A stretch of 64,000 bases of DNA from DASPWW01 sp963841715 (GCA_963841715.1 CAWJDP010000001.1:744001-808000); one strand, 5' to 3'. Positions 45,827 to 54,872 are shown, counted from the first letter of the stretch. The notes: generated from the sequence alone by a model not told the origin. Translations and numbers: made by a program.

Positions 45827-47026
45827 CTACGCGACCGGCACCGGCGCGAATCCGGCCTCTGAGAAGACGCGTTGCGCGCCCGCGGCACCGGCGCCGGGCT
45901 CGGAGTCGTGGCCGAGCTCCCGCAGCGCCATCTCCAGCGCCGTCAGCGCGATGACGATGTCGAAGGCGCCGTAGTAGCCGCAGTGCGCGATCCGCACGAT
46001 CTTCCCCTTCAGATGGCCCTGGCCGCCCGCGACGGTGACCCCGAAGCGATCGCGCATCAGCTTCGGCACGCTCGCTCCATCGATCGAATCGGGCAACGCG
46101 CCGACCGTGACCACGTTCGCGTTCTCGTCCGCGGGCCCGAAGCGCTCGAGCCCAAGCGCCTCGATTCCGGCCCGCGCGGCGCGCGCGAGCACGGCGTGGC
46201 GGTCGAACACCCGCTCGAGGCCCTCGGCGAGGATCATCTCTAGCGCGACGTCCAGCGCCTGGAACAGGGTCACCGACGGCGTGAAGGCACTGTTCGGAGT
46301 CTGCTCGCGCTGCCCGTTCAAGGCCCGCTCCCAGTCGAGGTAGTAGCGGCGCCCGGGCTTCTCCGACGCGAGCGCCAGCGCGCGCTCCGAGGGTGAGGCG
46401 AAACCTAGCCCGGGCGGCGACATCAGCGACTTCTGTGATCCCGAGACGACGACGTCCACGTCCCATTCGTCCTGCGGGAGGTCAACCGCAGCGAGGCCCG
46501 AGACCGCGTCCACGCACAGCATCGAGTCGTGTGAGCGCGCAACCTGGTTCAGGGCGCGGACGTCGTTGACGACACCGGTCGAGGTTTCCGACTGGGTAGT
46601 GAACACCGCCACGGGCCGTCCCAGCTTGGGGTCGCCCAGCGCCTCGGCGAGGACCTCGGGGTCGACCCTCTCGCCCCACTCGGACGCGAGGTGGACGGTC
46701 TGGGCTCCGTAGGCCTCGCAGAGCTCCTTCCAGCGCTCGCCGAACTTGCCGCACGAGGCGACGACGGCGACCTCGCCGGGGGCGATCAGGTTCGCGACCG
46801 CCGACTCCATCGCGCCGGTCCCGGAGGCCGCGAAGCAGAGCACTTCGTTCGCGGTCTGGAACACCGTCTTGAGGTTGTCGAGCGAGCGCGCGTAGAGCTC
46901 GACGAAGGCGGGAGCGCGGTGGTAGAGGATCGGCTCCGCCATCACCTGGCTCACGCGCGGCGGCAGCGGCGTCGGCCCCGCGGTCATCAGGTACTGCTTC
47001 GAGAAGATGTCGGGCGGGTCGGGCAT
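45827..47026 (-). CDS. Class V aminotransferase (serine-pyruvate/alanine-glyoxylate type)
   Basis: 399 aa PLP enzyme, fold type I class V. MTAGPTPLPPRVSQVMAEP at residues 14-32, the PLP lysine Lys199 in SGSQKSLMSPPG, and GGQGHLKGKIVRIAHCGY at the C terminus (substrate carboxylate Arg). It is directly upstream of serA, separated by five nt, so it could serve as phosphoserine aminotransferase (SerC role) in the serine pathway; sequence alone favours alanine-glyoxylate/serine-pyruvate type. ATG 47026 with TATCGT 12 nt before. Confidence 0.87.
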   Translation of the reverse strand: MPDPPDIFSKQYLMTAGPTPLPPRVSQVMAEPILYHRAPAFVELYARSLDNLKTVFQTANEVLCFAASGTGAMESAVANLIAPGEVAVVASCGKFGERWKELCEAYGAQTVHLASEWGERVDPEVLAEALGDPKLGRPVAVFTTQSETSTGVVNDVRALNQVARSHDSMLCVDAVSGLAAVDLPQDEWDVDVVVSGSQKSLMSPPGLGFASPSERALALASEKPGRRYYLDWERALNGQREQTPNSAFTPSVTLFQALDVALEMILAEGLERVFDRHAVLARAARAGIEALGLERFGPADENANVVTVGALPDSIDGASVPKLMRDRFGVTVAGGQGHLKGKIVRIAHCGYYGAFDIVIALTALEMALRELGHDSEPGAGAAGAQRVFSEAGFAPVPVA

Positions 47027-47105
47027 CGGCTAGGGCTGACGATAGCCTCCCGCCCGGCTCGGCAGAGCGAGTTGGAACGAATCGCGAGGAGCGGAGGGAG
47101 GGATC

Positions 47106-47567
47106 ATGGGCGACGAGGTGAGTGGGGCGGTCGAGGGCGACGGATACGCCCTCGCGAACCTGAGCGGGATCGGAGAAGGCTACGGGTTCCGGAAGGTCCG
47201 CCGGGAGCTCGGGGTGAGCGAGTTCGGTGTCAACGCCATCGTACTGCCGCCGAAATACGCGAGCGGTCGCCACTACCACGAGTCCCAGCAGGAGCTGTAT
47301 TTCATCCATCGTGGGACGGTCGAGTTCGAGTTCGGGGACGGCTCGACACACGTGCTCGGCCCGGGCGGCTTCGCGCGCGTCGACGCGCCGACGGTGCGCA
47401 GGGTCCGCAACACCTCTGACGAGGACGCGGTCTACGTGGTCGTCGGCGCGAGCGAGGGCTACGTCGGCCGGGACGGGCGGGTGCCCGAAGGCGGGGAGAA
47501 CCCGCGCGGACCCGGCTTCGACGGTCCGCCGGGGACGATCGGCGGCGGCCCGATCGAGGGTGGGTGA
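47106..47567 (+). CDS. Cupin-domain protein
   Basis: 153 aa single cupin 2 domain. Metal-binding motif 1 is GRHYHESQQELYFIHRG (His, His, Glu) and motif 2 PGGFARVDAPTVRRVRN, which lacks the usual His. The last 30 residues are Gly/Pro-rich. Function unknown; might bind sugar or act as isomerase. ATG 47106 follows GGAGGGAGGGATC. Overlaps the next start (GTGA). Confidence 0.85.
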   Translation: MGDEVSGAVEGDGYALANLSGIGEGYGFRKVRRELGVSEFGVNAIVLPPKYASGRHYHESQQELYFIHRGTVEFEFGDGSTHVLGPGGFARVDAPTVRRVRNTSDEDAVYVVVGASEGYVGRDGRVPEGGENPRGPGFDGPPGTIGGGPIEGG

Positions 47568-48805
47568 GTAAGCCCGCCGTGCGATCGCCCCTATCCTGGG
47601 GGCGATCGATGACGGCCAGGGCGGCAGGGACAATCGCCGCCGTCGCGGGCGCGACGGCGCTGTTCGGCTGCGTCACGGCGGCGCCCGCGGAGGCGCCGAC
47701 CGGCGCGGTCCACGTCGCGACGAGCACGGACCATCCCGAGCTCACCAAGACGATCCCGGTCGCGGGCCGCCGCGGCGCCCAGAAGCGGGTCGTGATGACG
47801 ATCGGTCCCGACAAGCTCGGCGACCTGGCGCGGGGCGACCGGCTCGAGGTCGACTCGGAGGTCGAGGTCTCGACGTGCCTCAAGCACAACCGGCTCGACC
47901 CCGGCCCGGGGTTCCCATGCGTCGGCAGGACTTACGGCTACGACCCTCGGATCGACGCCCAGATCGTGCTTGCATCAGACTCGTCCGCGACCGGAGGCGA
48001 CAAGACACTTCCCGTGTCCCGCAACGAGGGCCTGAGCTGCAAGCAGAAGCAGCCGAACCGCAACCACCACTGCGTGATCGCGATCGGGGGCGAGGGCATC
48101 GACATCGGCGATACCTCGGCGCTCCCGTGCGATCCCGGGAGCTGCCACCTCAACCTCGTGATGAGCGCATCGCATCACGGGGCCAAGAAGGGCCAGAAGG
48201 TCGTGATCGGCGCGAACGCCCGTGGGGGCGCGATCAAGCAGGACAAGGGCCGGCTCGATGCGGTCCGGCTGCGCCCCGGCGACCAGGCTCGGCCGGCGCC
48301 GCTCGAGACCCGCGACCCGTCGCACTCCCACATCCCGATCGTCGGCCACGGCAAAAGCCCGAAGCAGCAGGTCGTCTACTCGATCCCGCTGCCGAACCTG
48401 CGCGAGGGCGAGAAGCTCGTCGTCGAAGGGAAGCTGGTCGCGAAGCTCGCCAACCCGTACAGCGCCTTCACGACCACCGACGTGATACTCGCCACCGGCC
48501 CGAACTCGGCCGACCACGGCGGGCTCCCCCACCACGTCGCCGGGCACGGGAGCGAGATCGGGCGCTCGAACGCGTTCAACTGCACCCCGGGGCCGAGCGC
48601 ATTCTCGAATCCGTGCACCGCGCGCAAGTTCGGGGTCGCCGAGATCACCCACGACTCGCCGAAGACGCTGTACCTGAACCTGACCACGGGGATGGCGGTC
48701 GAGTTCCCGCCCGGCCGCTTCCACCGCGGCGACCGCGCCAAGGTGCTCGACAGGGGGATGCTGAGCGTGACGCGCTACCCGCCGGACTCGAGTCCCGGCC
48801 CGTGA
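47564..48805 (+). CDS. Secreted or lipid-anchored protein, unknown
   Basis: 413 aa from GTG 47564 (GTGA overlap with the cupin) or 398 aa from ATG 47609. It has a signal segment TIAAVAGATALFGCVTAAPA with LFGC a possible lipobox. The mature part appears to be two similar beta-rich halves, each with KTIPV/..YSIPLPNLREGEKLVVEG type starts and late C...C pairs (DPGSCHLNLVMSA and CTARKFGVAEITHD...LYLNLTTGMA). No family recognised. Its stop overlaps the yjbQ start. Confidence 0.75.
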   Translation: MSKPAVRSPLSWGRSMTARAAGTIAAVAGATALFGCVTAAPAEAPTGAVHVATSTDHPELTKTIPVAGRRGAQKRVVMTIGPDKLGDLARGDRLEVDSEVEVSTCLKHNRLDPGPGFPCVGRTYGYDPRIDAQIVLASDSSATGGDKTLPVSRNEGLSCKQKQPNRNHHCVIAIGGEGIDIGDTSALPCDPGSCHLNLVMSASHHGAKKGQKVVIGANARGGAIKQDKGRLDAVRLRPGDQARPAPLETRDPSHSHIPIVGHGKSPKQQVVYSIPLPNLREGEKLVVEGKLVAKLANPYSAFTTTDVILATGPNSADHGGLPHHVAGHGSEIGRSNAFNCTPGPSAFSNPCTARKFGVAEITHDSPKTLYLNLTTGMAVEFPPGRFHRGDRAKVLDRGMLSVTRYPPDSSPGP

Positions 48806-49263
48806 GCGCTCACACCGTCTACCTCGTGCTGGAGACCGCCGAGCGACGCGAGTTCGTCCGCATCACCGACGACGTCCAGGCCGCCGTCGATGAGTCCGGG
48901 ATCGAGGAGGGAATGGTCCTGGTCTCAGCGATGCACATCACCGCCGGCGTGTGGGTGAACGACGACGAGCCCGGGATCCAGGAGGACGCGCTCGAGTGGC
49001 TCGACAAGCTCGCCCCGCCGAGCTGGAGCGAGCCCTCGAACGAGGTCGCGGAGAAGCTGTCGCCCGACCCGGGCGACTACCGCCACCACCGCGGCGGCGA
49101 AGACAACGGCGACGCGCACCTGAAGAACCTCCTCGTCCACCATCAGGTCGTCCTCCCCGTGACCGAGGGCGAGCTCGACCTCGGTCCCTGGCAGCAGGTC
49201 TTCTACACCGAGTTCGACGGCCAGCGGCCGAAACGGCTCGTGATCAAGGTCTTGGGGGAATGA
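48802..49263 (+). CDS. yjbQ: YjbQ-family (UPF0047) protein
   Basis: 153 aa. Family signatures: VLVSAMHITAGVWVNDDEPG, DYRHHRGGEDNGDAHLKN, LLVHHQVVLPVTEGELDLGPWQQVFYTEFDG (in part). E. coli YjbQ has weak thiamine-phosphate synthase activity; physiological role unclear. GTG 48802 overlaps the preceding stop (GTGA). Confidence 0.92.
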   Translation: MSAHTVYLVLETAERREFVRITDDVQAAVDESGIEEGMVLVSAMHITAGVWVNDDEPGIQEDALEWLDKLAPPSWSEPSNEVAEKLSPDPGDYRHHRGGEDNGDAHLKNLLVHHQVVLPVTEGELDLGPWQQVFYTEFDGQRPKRLVIKVLGE

Positions 49264-49329
49264 CTAGGCTGCGGTCGCGGGATGCCAGTGGGCAACCCCC
49301 CGACGTGAGCTATCGAAGGAGAGCAGCCA

Positions 49330-49815
49330 ATGGCTGAAGAGGTTCAGATCAACGGTACGGGCATCGCGAAAAAGAGAAACCCCGTGGGGACCTTCTTTCT
49401 GATGCTCGTCCCGTTTTACGGCCTTTACTGGTGGTATCAGATCAATCGCGAAATGGCCGATCTCGGCGCGGCGCGGAACGACCCAGAGGGCCTCGGCGAC
49501 AACCCGACGACGTCCTTGCTGGCGATGTTCCCCGGTGGCCTGATCATCGTTCCGGCGATTATCTCCCTGGTCAACGGCTACGGTCGGTTGAAGCGCGCCC
49601 AAGAGGTCACCACGGGCCAGGTGGCGATCAGCGGCGGGCTGCTGCTGGTTCTGCTCATCTTCATCGGACCCGCGGGCTACGCATATATGCAGTCGGAGCT
49701 GAACAAGGCCTGGGACACGCGACCGCTGCTCGAGCCGGGAGCCGCCGCGCCTGCCGAGCCGGCCGGCGAGGCGCAGCCGGCGCAGCAGCAGCCCCCGCCG
49801 CCCCCGCAGTCGTAG
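49330..49815 (+). CDS. Membrane protein, DUF4234-like
   Basis: 161 aa. KKRNPVGTFFLMLVPFYGLYWWYQINREM, with the pattern of DUF4234 proteins, then two more hydrophobic segments (TSLLAMFPGGLIIVPAIISL, AISGGLLLVLLIFIGPAGYA) and a proline/glutamine-rich end. Function unknown. ATG 49330 with AGGAGAG eight nt upstream. Confidence 0.8.
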   Translation: MAEEVQINGTGIAKKRNPVGTFFLMLVPFYGLYWWYQINREMADLGAARNDPEGLGDNPTTSLLAMFPGGLIIVPAIISLVNGYGRLKRAQEVTTGQVAISGGLLLVLLIFIGPAGYAYMQSELNKAWDTRPLLEPGAAAPAEPAGEAQPAQQQPPPPPQS

Positions 49816-49868
49816 AGGCGAACCAGAGCTGGTCCCCGGCCGGCCGCTTCGTCGCGCCGGCCGGGGGA

Positions 49869-49874
49869 TAGACT
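49869..49874 (+). promoter_or_regulatory. -10 element of leaderless promoter
   Basis: TAGACT nine nt before the GTG at 49884; no Shine-Dalgarno. Confidence 0.45.
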
Positions 49875-49883
49875 TACGCCGCC

Positions 49884-50597
49884 GTGGCGGCCGATACATC
49901 ACCCGCGGGTTGGTACGCCGACCCGAACGACCCCCAGCTGCAGCGCTACTGGGACGGATCGGACTGGACTCAGAACACGGCGCCCGGCCCGGCCGCGGGC
50001 ACGGCCGCCGGCGCAGCCGCGGTCGCGCAGCCGCAGATCATCGATCCCTACAACAAGATGTTCAACGTCGCGGCGCTCAACGAGCAGCAGCGCCAGGCGT
50101 ACATGCAGAACACGCTGACCGAGTTCCCGACCTGGGCTGTGCTCGTGCTCTCGATCCTGACGCTCGGGATCTTCGGGACGATCTACCACGGCCTCAAGCA
50201 CTCGAAGCTGCCGCTGATCAAGTCGGACGACTTCATGGCCGGGAAGGGGATCGGGTTCCTGTTCATCCCCTTCTTCAACCTCTACTGGCAGTTCCCGTTC
50301 TGGCTTCGGCTCTGCGACCGGATCAACTTCCAGTACCGGCTGCGGGGAGCCCCCGATCCCGTCTCCAAGGACCTCGCGCTGTGGACGATCATCACTGGCC
50401 TCGCCGGGTACGTGATCGTGTTCACATTTATCGCTTGGCCGGTCCTCGCGTGCATCTCCGCCGCACAGATCCAGTCGGCGGCGAACAAGCTGGCGAGAAA
50501 CGAGGTCCAGCCGCTCTCCGCACAGCCCCAGGTCTCCGCGACGCAGACGGGCGCGACCGCGGCCGGAGAGCTTCCGCCTTCCTCTGAGTCCGCCTAG
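49884..50597 (+). CDS. DUF2510 membrane protein
   Basis: 237 aa. N-terminal DUF2510 motif PAGWYADPNDPQLQRYWDGSDWT (residues 7-29, shown in part: GWYADP, RYWDG..WT), followed by a DUF4234-like membrane region (TEFPTWAVLVLSILTLGIFGTIYHGLKHSKLP, part) with three further hydrophobic segments. DUF2510 is common in actinobacterial envelope proteins; role unknown. GTG 49884. Its stop shares CTAG with the convergent gene. Confidence 0.83.
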   Translation: MAADTSPAGWYADPNDPQLQRYWDGSDWTQNTAPGPAAGTAAGAAAVAQPQIIDPYNKMFNVAALNEQQRQAYMQNTLTEFPTWAVLVLSILTLGIFGTIYHGLKHSKLPLIKSDDFMAGKGIGFLFIPFFNLYWQFPFWLRLCDRINFQYRLRGAPDPVSKDLALWTIITGLAGYVIVFTFIAWPVLACISAAQIQSAANKLARNEVQPLSAQPQVSATQTGATAAGELPPSSESA

Positions 50598-51031
50598 CTG
50601 CTGTTGCCGTTGCTCAGCAGGAGCGCGAGCAGCACGATTGCCAGCGCACCGACGCCGATCCAGCCGAGCACGATCCCCGCGATCGCGAGCCCGCGCCCGG
50701 TCTGACGGCCGTTCGACTCATCGATCTGCTTCTTCGAGATATAGCCGAAGATCAGCGCCAGCACGGAGCCGACCCAGTACAGCCACAGGATGCCGAGCAC
50801 GAGCGAGGCGACGGCGAGGCCGTTCGTCGACGTCTGCTGAACCGGCATCGCCTGTCCGGGGGGCACGAGCCCGCCCATCGGCGCGGGGGTGCGGTTCTCG
50901 GTCCACTCCCGCCCGTCCCAGTAGCGCTGCGTGCTGGCGTCGTTGGGGTCCGTGTACCAGCCCGGAGGCGGGCTCTGGCCCGCGGCACTCTCGCCCTCGG
51001 GACTCTGACTCGGCGGCTCCTGATCGGCCAC
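50594..51031 (-). CDS. DUF2510-DUF4190 membrane protein
   Basis: 145 aa: DUF2510 motif PPGWYTDPNDASTQRYWDGREWTEN (seen as GWYTDP and YWDGREWT), then a Pro-rich linker and a DUF4190 pair of helices (LAVASLVLGILWLYWVGSVLALIFGYISKKQID, GRGLAIAGIVLGWIGVGALAIVLLAL, each in part). Typical actinobacterial membrane protein without known function. Start GTG 51031. Confidence 0.85.
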   Translation of the reverse strand: MADQEPPSQSPEGESAAGQSPPPGWYTDPNDASTQRYWDGREWTENRTPAPMGGLVPPGQAMPVQQTSTNGLAVASLVLGILWLYWVGSVLALIFGYISKKQIDESNGRQTGRGLAIAGIVLGWIGVGALAIVLLALLLSNGNSS

Positions 51032-51101
51032 TATCCATCCCCCCGGGCGAGAAGGTCGCGCAACATCACTCGCGTGTGAGACTAACGGCTGGGAGCCCGC
51101 G

Positions 51102-51506
51102 ATGAAGACGTGTCCCGAGTGCTCAAACGAGATCCCGCAGGACGCAACCGTGTGCCCCCGTTGCGGCCACCGGTTCGACGAAGCCGCCCCGGCGGAGCCG
51201 GCCGGCGCGCCGGCGCTCCCCCCTCCTCCGCCGCCGCCCTACAACCCGGTCCAGCCCCCGCCCCCGCCGGCCAACCCTCCACCTCGACCTCCGACCGGGC
51301 CCCCGCCGGCGGTGCAGCCGGCAGCGGCGGCGGCGCCGAGCGCGGACCAGCCGGCCACGACCGCTGTCCTGAGCGCGCCGCCGAAGCGCTGGCGCTGCTC
51401 GGTCTGCGGATGGGTGTTCGACCGTGCCAGCAAGGCCACGAGGCACGTCGAGACGCACCATCGCGATCACCTCGATCCGAGGACCGCGATTCGGCCCGAG
51501 GTCTAG
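51102..51506 (+). CDS. Zinc-ribbon and C2H2-like protein with proline linker
   Basis: 134 aa. N-terminal zinc ribbon MKTCPECSNEIPQDATVCPRCGHRF (CxxC twice), a proline-rich linker of about 60 residues (residues 40-90), and a C-terminal zinc finger CSVCGWVFDRASKATRHVETHH, in which C-x2-C...H-x3-H spacing resembles C2H2 fingers. Might be nucleic acid or protein binding. ATG 51102. Confidence 0.78.
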   Translation: MKTCPECSNEIPQDATVCPRCGHRFDEAAPAEPAGAPALPPPPPPPYNPVQPPPPPANPPPRPPTGPPPAVQPAAAAAPSADQPATTAVLSAPPKRWRCSVCGWVFDRASKATRHVETHHRDHLDPRTAIRPEV

Positions 51507-51515
51507 CGCCGGGCC

Positions 51516-52529
51516 CTAGTCCTGCTTGTCGGGGCCGATCCAGGGCATCATCGCGCGCAGCTCGGCGCCGACCTCTTCGACCTGGGCGCCGGCGGCCTCC
51601 TCGCGCATGCGCTGGAAGCTCTCCCCGCCGGCCCGGTTCTCGGCGATCCACTCCTTCGCGAACTCGCCCGACTGGATGTCGTCGAGGATCTTGCGCATCG
51701 CCTCCCGGGTCGGATCGCCGATCACCCGCGGGCCGCGCGTCATGTCGCCGTACTCGGCCGTGTTCGAGATCGAGTCGCGCATCCCCTGGATCCCGCTCTC
51801 GTACATCAGGTCGACGATCAGCTTCAGCTCATGGAGGCACTCGAAGTAGGCGAGCCGCGGGTCGTAGCCGGCGTCGACGAGGGTCTCGAACCCGGCCTGG
51901 GCGAGCTGCGTCACGCCCCCGCACAGCACCGACTGCTCGCCGAAGAGGTCGGTCTCGCACTCGTCCTTGAACGTCGTCTCGATCACGCCCGCGCGCGTGC
52001 ACCCGATCCCCTTCGCATAGGCGAGCACCTGCGCCTTAGCGCTCCCCGTCGCGTCCTGCTGGACGGCGATCAGGCCGGGAACGCCGCGGCCCTCGACAAA
52101 CTGGCGCCGCACGAGGTGGCCGGGTCCCTTCGGAGCGACCATCCCGACGTCGACCCCCGGCGGCGGGTCGATCTGCCCGAAGTGGATCGAGAACCCGTGC
52201 GCGAACAGGAGCAGGTTCCCGTCCGCGATCCCGTCGGCGATCTCGGCGTCCCAGACCTCGGCCTGGCGCTCGTCGGGGAGCAGGATCATCACCACGTCGC
52301 CGGCGCTCGCGGCATCGGCGGTGTCGAGGACGCGCACGCCCGCTCCCTCGGCGTCGGCGCGGCTCGCGGAGTCGGGGCGCAGGCCGACGACGACCTCGCA
52401 CCCGGAGTCCTTGAGGTTGAGCGCGTGGGCGTGACCCTGCGATCCGTAGCCGAGGATCGCGATCGTCTTGCCGTCGAGCGCGGAGAGGTCCGCGTCGTCG
52501 TCGTAGAAGCTGTCGCCGAACTCGGCCAC
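51516..52529 (-). CDS. ilvC: IlvC, ketol-acid reductoisomerase (class I)
   Basis: 337 aa NADPH- and Mg-dependent enzyme for valine/isoleucine. ILGYGSQGHAHALNLKDSG (NADPH site), PKGPGHLVRRQFVEGRGVPG, and EQSVLCGGVTQL with metal-binding Glu/Asp residues (DLFGEQ). Start GTG 52529; TAGCAT (52539-52544) lies nine nt upstream, leaderless. Downstream of menE by 32 nt. Confidence 0.96.
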   Translation of the reverse strand: MAEFGDSFYDDDADLSALDGKTIAILGYGSQGHAHALNLKDSGCEVVVGLRPDSASRADAEGAGVRVLDTADAASAGDVVMILLPDERQAEVWDAEIADGIADGNLLLFAHGFSIHFGQIDPPPGVDVGMVAPKGPGHLVRRQFVEGRGVPGLIAVQQDATGSAKAQVLAYAKGIGCTRAGVIETTFKDECETDLFGEQSVLCGGVTQLAQAGFETLVDAGYDPRLAYFECLHELKLIVDLMYESGIQGMRDSISNTAEYGDMTRGPRVIGDPTREAMRKILDDIQSGEFAKEWIAENRAGGESFQRMREEAAGAQVEEVGAELRAMMPWIGPDKQD

Positions 52530-52538
52530 GGGCGCTCG

Positions 52539-52544
52539 ATGCTA
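52539..52544 (-). promoter_or_regulatory. -10 element of leaderless ilvC promoter
   Basis: TAGCAT on the minus strand between menE and ilvC, nine nt before the GTG. Confidence 0.45.
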
Positions 52545-52561
52545 GTCGAATCGACTCGCGG

Positions 52562-53887
52562 TCAGCGAAGCGCGCGCCGTAGCAGCTTCCCCGACGCGGT
52601 ACGGGGCAGCTCGGCGACGAACTCGACGCGTTTCGGGACCTTGTGGCCCGCGAGGTCGACCTCGCAGTAACGACGCAGCTCATCCTCGGAGACCGCCGCG
52701 CCATCGGCGCGCACGACGACAGCCGTCACCGCCTGCTGCCACTCGGCGTCGTCGCGGGGGATGACCGCCGCGTCGGCGACGTCCGGGTGGCGCAGCAACA
52801 CCGACTCGACCTCGGTTGGGAGCACGTTCTCGCCGCCGGTGATGATCACGTCGTCGAGCCGCTCGTGGACGTACAGGAACCCCTCCTCGTCGATCCGCCC
52901 GAGATCGCCGGTGTGGAGCCAGCCGTCCTCGTCGGTGCGCTCGCGCGCCACGGTGGGACCCTGGACGAGGATCTCGCCCTCCTGGATCCGCAGGTGAGTG
53001 GTGAGGAGCGGCCGGCCAGCCGAGGCGAGCTTGCGCCCAGCCTCCTCCGGCGTCAGCGTCGTCACCTGCGACGCGGCCTCGGTCAGGCCATAGGTCTGGA
53101 CGACGCTCGCACCCCGGCCCGCCGCCTCGTCGAGGACCTCGACCGGGACGGGGCCGCCGCCGATCAGGATCGCCCGCGGGCCCGAGAGGTCAACGCCGGC
53201 GTCGAGCAGCCGGGCGAGGCCGGTCGGCACGAGCGAGAGCAGCGTGATCCCGTCGCGCTCGAGCGAGGCAGCGATCCGGTCGGCGTCGAAGCCATCATGG
53301 ACGACGGCGCCGGTCCCGTAGATCACCGAGCGCATCACGATCGAGAGCCCGCCGACGTGGTACAGCGGCATGCAGCACAGCCAGCGGTCGCCGGGGTCGA
53401 CGCCGAGGTTGAACGCCGATCCGACCGCGCTCCAGAGGTGGTTGCCGTAGGTGAGCCCGACCGGGTGCGGCGAGCCGGAAGTTCCGCTGGAGAGGATCCG
53501 GCAGTGGAGCGCCTCCAGGTCGTGCTCGCCGAGCAGCGGTAGATCGGCCTCGGTCATCGTCAGCTGGTCGCGCTCGTCGAGGACCAGCGCTGGCTTCGCG
53601 GCCGCGAGCTCGCGGTCGCGTTCGCTCGCCGCGAGCCCCGGGTTGAGCGGGAACACCGTTGCGCCAAGCTTCATCAGCGCGTGCACGGTGATCACGTATT
53701 CGGCACCGGCCGGAAGCAGCAGCGCGACCGTCGCGCCGCGGCGAGCCCCCCGCGCCGCCAGCCGCCGCGCCGACGAGGTCGCCTCGTTCTCGAGCGCTGC
53801 ATAGGTGAACTCGAGCCCGTCGGCGACCAGGGCGAGCCGGTCGGGGCAGGTCTCGGCGCGCTGCGCCAGCCAGTTGTCGAGGACCAA
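52562..53887 (-). CDS. menE: MenE, o-succinylbenzoate-CoA ligase
   Basis: 441 aa ANL-superfamily adenylating enzyme forming OSB-CoA for menaquinone. ILSSGTSGSPHPVGLTYGN (AMP motif), QTYGLTEAASQ, GWLHTGDLGRIDEEGFLYVHERLDD (part) and the C-terminal Lys in PRTASGKLLRRAL. Context with menB-menA-menC-menD supports MenE against a general acyl-CoA ligase. Start TTG 53887; divergent from menB. Confidence 0.9.
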   Translation of the reverse strand: MVLDNWLAQRAETCPDRLALVADGLEFTYAALENEATSSARRLAARGARRGATVALLLPAGAEYVITVHALMKLGATVFPLNPGLAASERDRELAAAKPALVLDERDQLTMTEADLPLLGEHDLEALHCRILSSGTSGSPHPVGLTYGNHLWSAVGSAFNLGVDPGDRWLCCMPLYHVGGLSIVMRSVIYGTGAVVHDGFDADRIAASLERDGITLLSLVPTGLARLLDAGVDLSGPRAILIGGGPVPVEVLDEAAGRGASVVQTYGLTEAASQVTTLTPEEAGRKLASAGRPLLTTHLRIQEGEILVQGPTVARERTDEDGWLHTGDLGRIDEEGFLYVHERLDDVIITGGENVLPTEVESVLLRHPDVADAAVIPRDDAEWQQAVTAVVVRADGAAVSEDELRRYCEVDLAGHKVPKRVEFVAELPRTASGKLLRRALR

Positions 53888-53974
53888 GTTGCTAGAGAGC
53901 TCCGGTGGCTATCGTTGCCCGGCATTCTTGCGGGCTGTGCCCCGCGATGCGCCCGCGACCAGGAGGAACGAGAG

Positions 53975-54853
53975 CTGCCGACCCCGCACAAGGACTCCCC
54001 GCCGCTCGATGAGCTCTACGCGCCGATCGAGTGGAGCGCCGCCGGCGAGTACACGGACCTTCTGTACGAGACGGGTGACGGGATCGCGAAGATCACGATC
54101 AACCGTCCCGAGGTCCGGAACGCTTTTCGCCCCCAGACGCTCGCCGAGCTCCGCGACGCGTTCGCCCGCGCCCGCGACGACCTCGAGGTCGGCGCGATCA
54201 TCTTCACCGGCGCCGGCGACGAGGCGTTCTGCTCTGGCGGCGACCAGCGAATCCGCGGCGACGACGGCTACATCGGTGACGACAGCGTCGCCCGGAGCGG
54301 CGTCGGGCGACTCGACGTCGGAGACCTCCACTTGCAGATCCGACGCACCCCGAAGCCGATCGTCGCAATGGTCGCCGGCTACGCGGTTGGCGGCGGCCAC
54401 ATCCTCCACCTCGTCTGCGACCTGACGATCGCCGCCGACAACGCCCGGTTCGGCCAGACGGGCCCGCGCGTTGGCAGCTTCGACGGCGGCTTCGGCGCCG
54501 GGCTGCTCGCGCGCCAGGTCGGCGCCAAGCGGGCGAAGGAGATCTGGTTCCTGTGCCGCCTCTACGACGCCGAGGAGGCCGAGCGGATGGGGCTCGTGAA
54601 CGCGGTCGTGCCGCTCGCCGAGCTCGAGCGCGAGGCCGTCCGCTGGTGCCGCGAGATGCTCGCGCTGTCGCCGCTCGCGCTGCGGCTGCTGAAGGCGAGC
54701 TTCAACGCCGACGAGGACGGTCTCGCCGGCCTGCAGCAGCTCTCCCACGACGCGACGCTGCTCTTCTATATGTCCGAGGAGGGCCAGGAGGGGCGCAACG
54801 CGTACACGGAGGGCCGCCGACCCGACTTCACCAAGTTCCCCAAACGTCCTTGA
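53975..54853 (+). CDS. menB: MenB, 1,4-dihydroxy-2-naphthoyl-CoA synthase (CTG start?)
   Basis: Crotonase-family cyclase, 292 aa as drawn. NRPEVRNAFRPQTLAELRDAF, AFCSGGDQRIRG, VAGYAVGGGHILHLVCDLTIA and QTGPRVGSFDGGFG are MenB hallmarks; the DQRIRG loop and C-terminal RRPDFTKFPKRP also match. No in-frame ATG, GTG or TTG lies near the N terminus. A strong AGGAGG (53961-53966) is followed eight nt later by CTG 53975, which I take as start; TTG 53915 is the alternative and adds 20 residues. First of menB-menA-menC-menD on plus. Confidence 0.9.
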   Translation: MPTPHKDSPPLDELYAPIEWSAAGEYTDLLYETGDGIAKITINRPEVRNAFRPQTLAELRDAFARARDDLEVGAIIFTGAGDEAFCSGGDQRIRGDDGYIGDDSVARSGVGRLDVGDLHLQIRRTPKPIVAMVAGYAVGGGHILHLVCDLTIAADNARFGQTGPRVGSFDGGFGAGLLARQVGAKRAKEIWFLCRLYDAEEAERMGLVNAVVPLAELEREAVRWCREMLALSPLALRLLKASFNADEDGLAGLQQLSHDATLLFYMSEEGQEGRNAYTEGRRPDFTKFPKRP

Positions 54854-54872
54854 GCGGAGGAGGCGGCGGGCA

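Noticed and set aside
45827..47026. Naming the class V aminotransferase serC
   Set aside because: Sequence motifs resemble alanine-glyoxylate/serine-pyruvate enzymes more than SerC; context alone is not enough for the symbol.
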